Positions 6,898-13,327 of a DNA stretch of 40,155 nt are shown here, piece by piece. Source of the stretch: Candidatus Avelusimicrobium stercoris (GTDB lineage Bacteria > Elusimicrobiota > Elusimicrobia > Elusimicrobiales > Elusimicrobiaceae); the NCBI GenBank assembly GCA_002432025.1, contig DJFE01000019.1, positions 1 to 40,155 of the forward strand. The letters are read 5' to 3'. A model generated the notes under the pieces. The model made no database searches. It worked only from the letters and a program-made list of their open reading frames with translations, and was not told the origin of the DNA. Both the position numbers and the translations under genes were made by a program. Each line of letters opens with the position of its first letter. Position 1 is the stretch's first letter.

Positions 6898-7230
6898 TTA
6901 CCATTTTTTAAATACAAAAAATACCGCCGCCACCAAGCACAAAAAGCCAACGAGGTGGTTCCACTTGAAACTTTCTTTAAAGTACACCGCCGAAAACCCC
7001 GCAAACACGGCCAACGTGATGACCTCTTGCATTACCTTTAATTGGGTAACCGAAAAGTAATTGCTGCCGATGCGGTTCGCCGGCACTTGCAGGCAGTATT
7101 CAAAAAACGCAATCCCCCAACTGGCTAAAATAACCAGCCAAAGGGCTTTGTTTTTAAATTTTAAATGTCCGTACCAAGCCATTGTCATAAACAGGTTGGA
7201 GGCGCAAAGTAAAAGAATAGGTTTCCACAT
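6898..7230 (-). CDS. DUF486 (DMT superfamily) small membrane protein
   Basis: A 110-residue protein with four predicted membrane helices. It matches DUF486 closely: FMTMAWYGHLKF, then ASWGIAFFEYCLQVPANRIG, then LKVMQEVITLAVFA and a C-terminal VGFLCLVAAVFFVFKKW. Its function is not established; the fold is related to small drug/metabolite transporters, which act as dimers. The ATG at 7230 is preferred over one at 7251 because AAGG lies just upstream. It heads a possible minus-strand run with dCMP deaminase and then the TPR gene. Confidence 0.85.
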   Translation of the reverse strand: MWKPILLLCASNLFMTMAWYGHLKFKNKALWLVILASWGIAFFEYCLQVPANRIGSNYFSVTQLKVMQEVITLAVFAGFSAVYFKESFKWNHLVGFLCLVAAVFFVFKKW

Positions 7231-7360
7231 ATACCTTATATATATTATCATAAAAGGGTTTGTTTTGGGGTGCCCGAAAATAAATGCAATAAAATATGCC
7301 CTTTTGGTGTTTTACAAATAGCGGCGGGGAGTTTGCCGCCTAACTATACAAGGGAATTTA

Positions 7361-7366
7361 TATAAT
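7361..7366 (+). promoter_or_regulatory. -10 element (TATAAT) of the efflux operon, predicted leaderless start
   Basis: TATAAT ends 6 nt (ATAAGT) before the ATG at 7373. There is no Shine-Dalgarno at usual spacing and no clear -35. It would drive all four efflux genes. Confidence 0.5.
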
Positions 7367-7372
7367 ATAAGT

Positions 7373-8746
7373 ATGAAATATTCTCGTTATTTGCTTCTTT
7401 TTGCCTGCTTGGTGGGTGGCGTTTTGGCGCACGGGGCCGTTATTACGCCCGTGGAAAAATCCGCCAGCCCGGCGACGCAGGACCCTGTCAAAAATACCAC
7501 CCCGGCTATCACGCCGCGCGGGGCGGACGGAAAGCCCCTGCCGGATATCACCCGGGAACTTACGCTGGATGACTGTATCCAACTGGCGCTTGCCAACAGC
7601 CCCAAGGCTGTGGCCGCGCAGTTGCAGTTGCAAAATGCCGAAGTCAATTTGAATTTGGCCAAGGCCGAATTTTTGCCCACGGCTTCCGTCGGCGCGAGCC
7701 AAGGCTATACCGTGCAAAAGGTGGGCTCTTCCCCCCGCACGGATCACGGTGATACCAATGTATATGCGCAGGCCAGTTTGTCTATTAGCGGGGTTACGGA
7801 TATTGCCCGCAACATTAAAACGCAAAAATTGGTGGTGGAACAGGGCAAACTTAATTTGGAAAGCGTAAAAAACGACTTAATCCGCACCGTTAAAAAGAAT
7901 TATTATGCGCTCCTGTCTGCTTCGCGCGCGGTGGAAATCCGCACCAAGTCGCGCGATTTGTATAAGGACCAGTACGAACGCGCCGAAGCCTATTATAAAT
8001 TAGGCCTGCGCCCCAAGGTGGATGTAACGACGGCGGAGGTAAATTTAAATAACGAGGAATTAAGTTTAATCCGCGCGAAAAACTTGGTCAAAACCGCCTC
8101 GGCCGATTTGGCGAACTCGCTCGGTATTACGGTGCCGGACGTATTAAAGGTGGCGGATATTTCTTCCTTTGATAAGTTTACCAAAACGTTTGACGAAGCC
8201 GTCCAAACGGCCTATTCTAACCGCCCGGATGTGGAATCCGCCCGCACGGACGTGCGTATCAGCCAGATTAAACTAAACCAGGCCAAGGCGGGCTTTTTCC
8301 CCACCTTCTCCTTTTCGGCGGGCTATACCAAAAGCGGTGATGATTTTTATTTGGATAACGAGGATACCAAACTTTTGGCAGCGGTGGAGTGGCCCATTTT
8401 TAACGCCTTTAAGACGTATAACGGCGTAAAACAGGCCAAAATTTCGCTGGAAAATACGTTAAACGATAACCGCAGTTTGCTTAATAACGTGTTTTTGGAA
8501 GTGCAAAGTGCGTATATCAAAATGCAGGAAGCGGCGGAAAGTATCCCAATAGCGGAGTTAAACGTGGAAAAGGCCAAAGAAAACCTGGACCTTGCCCAAG
8601 GCCGCTATAACGAAGGTATTGGAGACGTGATTGAACTCAAAGATGCCGAAGTGGCTTATACGGATGCAGCACTTAGCCTGCTGACTTCCCGCTACGATTA
8701 TGCGTCTGCTGTGGCGGATTTAAACCAAGCAATGGGGACGAACTAA
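7373..8746 (+). CDS. TolC-family outer-membrane efflux protein
   Basis: The outer-membrane channel of a tripartite exporter. It has a signal peptide (KYSRYLLLFACLVGGVLAHG) and two outer-membrane-efflux repeats: one beginning at LTLDDCIQLALANSPKAVAAQLQLQ and the second from about AVQTAYSNRPDVESARTDVRI. Both have the long coiled-coil helices and the NRPDV signature typical of TolC relatives, which trimerise. Length 457 residues is normal. The gene is first in an operon with a periplasmic adaptor (3 bases downstream), an ATPase and a permease, so it most likely works with these. Confidence 0.9.
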   Translation: MKYSRYLLLFACLVGGVLAHGAVITPVEKSASPATQDPVKNTTPAITPRGADGKPLPDITRELTLDDCIQLALANSPKAVAAQLQLQNAEVNLNLAKAEFLPTASVGASQGYTVQKVGSSPRTDHGDTNVYAQASLSISGVTDIARNIKTQKLVVEQGKLNLESVKNDLIRTVKKNYYALLSASRAVEIRTKSRDLYKDQYERAEAYYKLGLRPKVDVTTAEVNLNNEELSLIRAKNLVKTASADLANSLGITVPDVLKVADISSFDKFTKTFDEAVQTAYSNRPDVESARTDVRISQIKLNQAKAGFFPTFSFSAGYTKSGDDFYLDNEDTKLLAAVEWPIFNAFKTYNGVKQAKISLENTLNDNRSLLNNVFLEVQSAYIKMQEAAESIPIAELNVEKAKENLDLAQGRYNEGIGDVIELKDAEVAYTDAALSLLTSRYDYASAVADLNQAMGTN

Positions 8747-8749
8747 TTT

Positions 8750-9994
8750 ATGAAAAAAGAAAATATTTTTAAACGGATGATAAAAGGGTTTTGGCACCTT
8801 TCGTGGTGGAAAAAACTCCTTATTTTGGCGGTAATTGTTGCCGCCGCGTGGGCGGTAAAGGAGTATTTCTTTGCCGCGCCGCCTGCCCCGCTGTTTAAGA
8901 CGGCGGAAGTAAAAAAAGGCGACATTGTGGATATTGTGGAAGCCTCCGGCCCGATTAACCCCGTGAACACGACGGAAGTCGGCGCGTTGGTCTCCGGCGA
9001 AATCTTAAAGATTTATGTGGATTACAACAGCCAGGTAAAGAAAGGCGATTTAATGGCCGTAATTGACCAAACCCAAATTTTGGCTTCGCTGGCCGAGGCC
9101 AAGGCGCGCCTGTCGTCCGCCAAGGAAAGTTTGTCGTCGGCCGAGGTTTCCTACCGCTTGGCTAAAAAGAACTACGAGCGTTATTCTGCCCTGTATAAAA
9201 AGGACTATGTTTCCAAGGTAAACTTGGAGGAATACGAACTGGCCTTTGTAAACGCCAAAAGCAACTTGAACTCTGCGCAGGCGCAGGTGGTGCAGGCGCA
9301 GTCCAACCTGGAAACGGCGGAAAAGGATTTGTCTAATACGAAAATCGTCTCCCCCATTGACGGTATGGTTCTCACGCGCAAGGTAAGCGAGGGTCAGACC
9401 ATTACCGCCGGGTTCTCCACGCCGGAACTGTTTGTAGTGGCGCAGGATTTAACCAAAATGCAGATTGAAGCCAAGGTGTCCGAGGCCGATATTGTAAAAA
9501 TCCAGCCCGGCCAAACGGCCGATTTTACGCTGGACGGCTATATGGGCGAAACCTTCCACGGTACGGTCCGCCAGGTTCGCACCAACTATGTGGATAGTTC
9601 CAGTTCTTCTTCGTCTTCTTCCTCGTCCAGCACCACCTATACTGTGGTGATTGATGTGGACAATAGTGATTTGCGCTTAAAACCCGGTATGACGGCTACC
9701 CTTACTATCCGCACGACGGATAAAAAGGGCGTGTTGATTGTGCCGAACGAAGCCCTGCGCTTCTCCCCCTCCACCAACACGCAAACGTACGAAAATACGG
9801 GCGTGTGGAAGATGGAACCCGGGAAAGAATTGAAACGCGTGGACGTAAAAATCGGCATTATTGCCACCAAAAATACCGAAATTACCGAAGGCGATATTAA
9901 AGAAGGCGACCTGGTTGTCGTGGGCGAAAACGATTTGAAGGCGTCTAGTTCCTCGGCTGATATGCGCCCGCCCCGCCCCGGCAGACGCCGCTAG
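8750..9994 (+). CDS. MacA/HlyD-type periplasmic adaptor with a 12-Ser linker
   Basis: The membrane-fusion subunit joining the MacB-type permease to the TolC-type channel. It has an N-terminal membrane anchor (about residues 21-41), lipoyl halves around GALVSGEILKIYVDYNSQVKKGDLMAVID and SPIDGMVLTRKVSEGQTI, a coiled-coil hairpin between them (about 115-195), and a beta-barrel domain with LKPGMTATLTI. The odd part is twelve consecutive serines (residues 283-294, bases 9596-9631) in the barrel region where relatives have a short loop. The C-terminus is Ser- and Pro/Arg-rich. ATPase and permease genes follow at once. Confidence 0.88.
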   Translation: MKKENIFKRMIKGFWHLSWWKKLLILAVIVAAAWAVKEYFFAAPPAPLFKTAEVKKGDIVDIVEASGPINPVNTTEVGALVSGEILKIYVDYNSQVKKGDLMAVIDQTQILASLAEAKARLSSAKESLSSAEVSYRLAKKNYERYSALYKKDYVSKVNLEEYELAFVNAKSNLNSAQAQVVQAQSNLETAEKDLSNTKIVSPIDGMVLTRKVSEGQTITAGFSTPELFVVAQDLTKMQIEAKVSEADIVKIQPGQTADFTLDGYMGETFHGTVRQVRTNYVDSSSSSSSSSSSSTTYTVVIDVDNSDLRLKPGMTATLTIRTTDKKGVLIVPNEALRFSPSTNTQTYENTGVWKMEPGKELKRVDVKIGIIATKNTEITEGDIKEGDLVVVGENDLKASSSSADMRPPRPGRRR

Positions 9995-10003
9995 GAGTAA
10001 CGT

Positions 10004-10690
10004 ATGCCGCTGATTGATACACAGAATTTGTATAAAATTTACAAACTGGGCGATGTGGAAGTGCGCGCGCTTAACGGCGTGAGCGTGTCCATAGAAAAAG
10101 GCGAGTTTGTGGCCGTAATGGGCCCGTCCGGCTCAGGCAAGTCAACCTTTATGAATATTTTAGGTTGCTTGGATAAGCCGACGAGCGGCAAGTATATTTT
10201 GGACGGCATAGACGTAACGGCTACGCAGCTTTCCAAACTGGCCGGGGTGCGCAACCATAAGATTGGCTTTGTGTTCCAGGGGTTTAACTTAATTAAGCGC
10301 ACCACCGCCGTGGAAAATGTGGAACTGCCGATGATTTACAACCACACGCCCGCCCACTTGCGGCGCGAAAAGGCCTTGGCGGCTTTAAAGGCCGTTGGGC
10401 TTGAAAAGCGCGCCTTCCACCTGCCGAACCAACTTTCGGGCGGCCAGCAGCAGCGCGTGGCGATTGCGCGCAGTTTGGTGTGCGATGCTCCGATTATCTT
10501 TGCCGACGAGCCGACGGGTAACCTGGATACCAAAATGAGTATTGAGGTAATGGATTTATTCACACGCCTTAATAAAGAAATGGGCAAAACCATTATTTTA
10601 ATCACGCACGAGCCGGATATTGCCGAGTTTGCCTCGCGCCTGATTAAATTTAAAGACGGCGAAAAAATAAGCGACGAGGTTCAAAAATAA
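10004..10690 (+). CDS. ABC exporter ATPase (MacB/LolD type)
   Basis: A 228-residue ATP-binding subunit. Walker A is GPSGSGKST (40-48), the Q-loop lies in VFQGFNL, the signature is LSGGQQQR (144-151), Walker B is IIFADEP (164-170) with TGNLD after it, and the switch His is H202 (ILITHEPD). This is the MacB/LolD/FtsE-like branch, where the ATPase powers a mechanical cycle in the periplasm. Unlike E. coli MacB, the ATPase and permease are separate polypeptides. Shine-Dalgarno AGGAG precedes the ATG. Translation of the permease begins 1 base after its stop. Confidence 0.93.
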   Translation: MPLIDTQNLYKIYKLGDVEVRALNGVSVSIEKGEFVAVMGPSGSGKSTFMNILGCLDKPTSGKYILDGIDVTATQLSKLAGVRNHKIGFVFQGFNLIKRTTAVENVELPMIYNHTPAHLRREKALAALKAVGLEKRAFHLPNQLSGGQQQRVAIARSLVCDAPIIFADEPTGNLDTKMSIEVMDLFTRLNKEMGKTIILITHEPDIAEFASRLIKFKDGEKISDEVQK

Positions 10691-10691
10691 T

Positions 10692-11918
10692 ATGTGGGAT
10701 TCCTTCTACTCTATTTTTAAGATTTCGCTCAAAGCGATTTTTGCCAATAAAATGCGCGCCGCGCTGACGAGTTTGGGTATTGTTATCGGCGTGTCGGCGG
10801 TTATTACGATGTTGGCTGTCGGCTCCGGGGCGCAAAAGAGCGTATCGGACAGCGTTTCCCGCTTTGGCACCAACATTTTGTTTTTGCGCCAGCCCTGGGA
10901 TTTGGACGAGAGCATTTCCTCCCCCAAGGACGTAACAATGGACGACGTACTTGCTATCCGCGAAGTGCCCGGCGTGGCTGCCGCGGCCCCTTACATCAGC
11001 ACGGGCTTTGACGTAAAATACCGCAATACCAGCGTGTCCTTGGACGTGTTGGCTACGGACACTGATATTTTTAAAACGTATGATTGGCCGATAGAATCGG
11101 GCCGCCAGTTTACCGAAAAGGAAATTTCGGAATATGCGCAGGTAATGGTTATCGGTGCGTCCGCCGCCAAGACGATTTTCAGCGATGTGGACCCGTTAAA
11201 TAAAGTAGTCGTGCTGGATAACATCCCCTTTAAGGTAGTTGGCGTGGTACAAAAAACGGGCCAAAGCGGGATGGGCTTTGATATGGACGAGGGCGCCCTT
11301 ATTCCCTATACTACGGGCAAGGTGAAAATGAACGCCGGGTGGAACAGTTCGGACCGCCGCGCTCTGGACCGCGTGGTTATTAAGGTAGCAGATTTTAACA
11401 CCATTGAAAATACCAAGGTGGACATCCAAAACGCCGTGCGCAATACGCACCGTATTCACCCGCTTGGAAAAGACGATTTTCAGTTGGACGATTTCGCCTC
11501 ATTTATTGAGCAGGCCAAAACAATGGGCAAAACAATGAGTCTGCTTTTAGGCGCGATTGGTGCGGTGTCCCTTATTGTGGGTGGCATTGGCGTAATGAAC
11601 ATTATGCTGGTGTCCGTTACCGAGCGCACGCGCGAAATCGGTATCCGTATGGCGATTGGCGCCACCAGTTGGGATATTTGTATGCAGTTTTTGGTGGAAT
11701 CGGTTACGCTTTCTTGCATTGGCGGGCTGATAGGTATTATCGTGGGGGTTGGAATAACGCTCTTGGTGGCGGCGAACTCCTCTATCCCGGCGGACCTTAA
11801 TATTTCCGCGGTGCTTTTGGCTGTGGGCTTCTCTGCGGCGACGGGTGTTTTCTTTGGGTTTTACCCCGCCTATAAGGCGTCCAAACTTACGCCGATTGAT
11901 GCGCTGCGCTATGAGTAA
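10692..11918 (+). CDS. MacB/FtsX-type ABC permease
   Basis: A 408-residue inner-membrane subunit. It has one N-terminal helix (ALTSLGIVIGVSAVITMLAVGSG, about 19-41), a periplasmic MacB-type core domain of about 220 residues, and three C-terminal helices, with the linking segment NIMLVSVTERTREIGIRMAIGA that couples to the ATPase. It ends with the usual GFYPAYKASKLTPIDALRYE. With the adaptor and channel this makes a complete MacAB-TolC-like exporter for peptides, lipids or macrolide-like compounds; the substrate is not readable. Two strong hairpins follow the stop codon. Confidence 0.92.
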   Translation: MWDSFYSIFKISLKAIFANKMRAALTSLGIVIGVSAVITMLAVGSGAQKSVSDSVSRFGTNILFLRQPWDLDESISSPKDVTMDDVLAIREVPGVAAAAPYISTGFDVKYRNTSVSLDVLATDTDIFKTYDWPIESGRQFTEKEISEYAQVMVIGASAAKTIFSDVDPLNKVVVLDNIPFKVVGVVQKTGQSGMGFDMDEGALIPYTTGKVKMNAGWNSSDRRALDRVVIKVADFNTIENTKVDIQNAVRNTHRIHPLGKDDFQLDDFASFIEQAKTMGKTMSLLLGAIGAVSLIVGGIGVMNIMLVSVTERTREIGIRMAIGATSWDICMQFLVESVTLSCIGGLIGIIVGVGITLLVAANSSIPADLNISAVLLAVGFSAATGVFFGFYPAYKASKLTPIDALRYE

Positions 11919-11923
11919 ATACC

Positions 11924-11989
11924 TTACTTTTTTAGTCGTAAAAAAGTAACAAAAATATCTTGTTCTTTTTCTTGCACAAGAAAAAGAAC
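11924..11989. repeat. Two adjacent perfect hairpins after the efflux operon
   Basis: First hairpin: TTACTTTTTTA (11924-11934), loop GTCG, TAAAAAAGTAA (11939-11949). Second: GTTCTTTTTCTTG (11962-11974), then CAAGAAAAAGAAC (11977-11989). Neither is followed by a T tract on the plus strand, so they are not classical terminators. They may stop or stabilise the efflux mRNA. Confidence 0.65.
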
Positions 11990-12035
11990 GAAAAAGAGTG
12001 GCGGGTCGGTGCCCATAAAAGGCAGTAACGGCGGG

Positions 12036-12078
12036 TATTTTTACAACTCACCCTTGCGGGTTCAAACAAGTAAAAATA
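12036..12078. repeat. Long-loop inverted repeat
   Basis: TATTTTTAC (12036-12044) and GTAAAAATA (12070-12078) are perfect complements, flanked by imperfectly pairing GGCGG and CCGCC. The loop contains a smaller CACCC/GGGTT pairing. It may be part of a structured RNA or a mobile-repeat end. Confidence 0.45.
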
Positions 12079-12083
12079 CTCTT

Positions 12084-12388
12084 CCGCCTTATACGCCTTT
12101 TATAGACGGGCAAGACCCGCTTAACGACAAAAAACACCTAAGCCGTTTTTTATAGGCAACGCACGGGCGGCCTTAACGGCGAACTGCAACGGCAACGACA
12201 ACGACAACAGCAAACAGAGAAACAACATAAGCGGGAACTTTGTTACGCTGCCGCCTTATACGCCTTTTATAGACGGGCAAGACCCGCTTAACAACATAAA
12301 ACACCTAAGCCGTTTTTTATAGGCAGCGCACGGGCGGCCCTTAACAGCGAACGACAACGGCGAACAGAAAAACAGCATAAGCGGAAAC
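12084..12388. repeat. Direct duplication of about 140-155 bp
   Basis: A block starting CCGCCTTATACGCCTTTTAT occurs at 12084-12238 and again at 12251-12388, offset by 167 bases. The first ~100 bases are nearly identical; the ends differ by small insertions in CAACGACAACGG-like simple sequence. Each copy contains CGGGCAAGACCCG, which can fold. No coding region is apparent. Confidence 0.75.
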
Positions 12389-12413
12389 CTTCCTTATTTA
12401 TGCTGTCATCCTG

Positions 12414-12443
12414 GAAAGTTGTAGTCCAGGATCTGTTGTTGTC
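12414..12443 (+). repeat. Dispersed hairpin repeat, copy with ATCCTGGA/TCCAGGAT arms
   Basis: GTCATCCTGGAAAGTT is followed by GTAGTCCAGGATCTG and then TTGTT. The arms ATCCTGGA and TCCAGGAT pair perfectly. It is nearly identical to the inverted copy at 23871-23906. Confidence 0.75.
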
Positions 12444-12525
12444 GTTTCGTTAGTTGCCAACATTACAAAAAGAGTGTTGCTTTATTAAGCAAAAGGGTGC
12501 GGAAAATATGCGGCCCGCAGGGTGC

Positions 12526-12575
12526 CGTCATCCCCGAGAAATTGGCGGCCCGCAGGGTTCGGGGATCTGTCGTTG
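12526..12575 (+). repeat. Dispersed hairpin repeat with a 14-bp repeat in its loop
   Basis: Arms ATCCCCGA and TCGGGGAT, then CTGTCGTTG. The loop contains GCGGCCCGCAGGGT (12545-12558), the same 14-mer that lies just before this unit (12510-12523) and is tandemly repeated at 12665-12706. Confidence 0.7.
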
Positions 12576-12664
12576 TGTGCAAAAAGAGCGCGGCCTCTAA
12601 TCAAAAGAGTGCGACATTGCAGAAGTAGTGTTGCTCAACTAATTGTTTTCCAACGTATAGAGTA

Positions 12665-12706
12665 GCGGCGCGCAGCGTGCGGCCTGCAAGGTGCGGCCCG
12701 CAGGGT
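12665..12706 (+). repeat. Three tandem 14-bp repeats
   Basis: GCGGCGCGCAGCGT, GCGGCCTGCAAGGT and GCGGCCCGCAGGGT lie head to tail, directly abutting the -35 of pilin gene 2. Exact single copies lie at 12510 and 12545. Confidence 0.75.
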
Positions 12707-12734
12707 TGTCATTTGGGCAAAGTTATATTATACT
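12706..12734 (+). promoter_or_regulatory. Promoter of pilin gene 2
   Basis: A -35 TTGTCA (12706-12711), a 17-nt spacer and a -10 TATACT (12729-12734). The predicted start near 12741 gives a ~20-nt leader containing AGGAGG. Confidence 0.65.
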
Positions 12735-12760
12735 GTAACAGTAGGCTTTTAGGAGGTTTT

Positions 12761-13276
12761 ATGAATAAAGGTTTTACGCTAATTGAGTTGTTGGTTGTGG
12801 TATTAATTATAGGTATTTTGTCGGCGGTGGCTTTGCCCCAGTACGACAAGGCAGTTATGAAGTCCCGTATGTCTGCGGCTATTCCCATAGCCAAAAGCAT
12901 TAAAGATAATCTGACAATGTTCCATTTGTCTAACGGACGCTATCCTACTTCGGCTGAATTTGCGGATATGGTGGATTTTGGAGATAAGAACTGCAACGCT
13001 TCGGGGAATTGTCGCATTGGCAATTATTTAGTTGCATATAGTACGACTCCTCTTGTCGGGGTAATTTATTCCCCAGGATCTGGCCTTACAGCCACCACCC
13101 AAACGGAAAGAATAGGGGCAGGCGTTGTAACCAATGACCATAGCACTAATAATATTCCCACTCTTGCCTGTGTGGCGGGTGGAACAAAGGCAACCCAAAT
13201 ATGCAAAACCTACCCAAGCGCTAATCACGGTTGGGGTGGTAGCGTAGTGGGTAGTGTAAGTTTTTATAAATTGTAA
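12761..13276 (+). CDS. Type IV pilin-like protein 2
   Basis: A 171-residue prepilin with a normal short leader: MNKG|FTLIELLVVVLIIGIL, cleavage after G4, mature F1 and Glu5, then AVALPQYDKAVMKSR. The globular part has Cys pairs (NCNASGNC, and later LACVAGG, QICKTYP) likely to form disulfides, and Gly/Ser/Thr-rich loops. An ideal AGGAGG lies 4 nt before the ATG at 12761. The frame is open further upstream through the 14-bp repeats, but that part is not a credible leader. It would be processed by a prepilin peptidase not present in this window. Many such paralogues are known in Elusimicrobium; the role (pilus, secretion or uptake) is uncertain. Confidence 0.85.
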   Translation: MNKGFTLIELLVVVLIIGILSAVALPQYDKAVMKSRMSAAIPIAKSIKDNLTMFHLSNGRYPTSAEFADMVDFGDKNCNASGNCRIGNYLVAYSTTPLVGVIYSPGSGLTATTQTERIGAGVVTNDHSTNNIPTLACVAGGTKATQICKTYPSANHGWGGSVVGSVSFYKL

Positions 13277-13289
13277 CTAATGTCATTAA

Positions 13290-13319
13290 AAACCCCCTTG
13301 GAAATTTCCAAGGGGGCTT
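13290..13319. terminator. Bidirectional terminator between pilin 2 and the MFS fusion gene
   Basis: A perfect 12-bp stem, CCCCCTTGGAAA/TTTCCAAGGGGG (13293-13316), with A residues on the left and T residues on the right, between convergent genes. Confidence 0.8.
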
Positions 13320-13327
13320 TAACTTAC

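Noticed and set aside
6889..6900. TAAGAT ending 6 nt before the dCMP deaminase start as an eighth leaderless case
   Set aside because: It is a poor -10 match and overlaps the DUF486 stop codon 9 bases upstream, so cotranscription is simpler.
6406..7041. Plus-strand frame of 211 codons
   Set aside because: It is antisense to dCMP deaminase and the DUF486 gene, both with clear motifs.
12045..12070. tRNA-like GGGTTCAAACA string
   Set aside because: No acceptor stem, anticodon arm or CCA fits around it.
12677..12760. Upstream extension of pilin gene 2
   Set aside because: The frame is open through the 14-bp repeats, but a promoter and an ideal AGGAGG lie between it and the ATG at 12761, which gives a normal prepilin leader.
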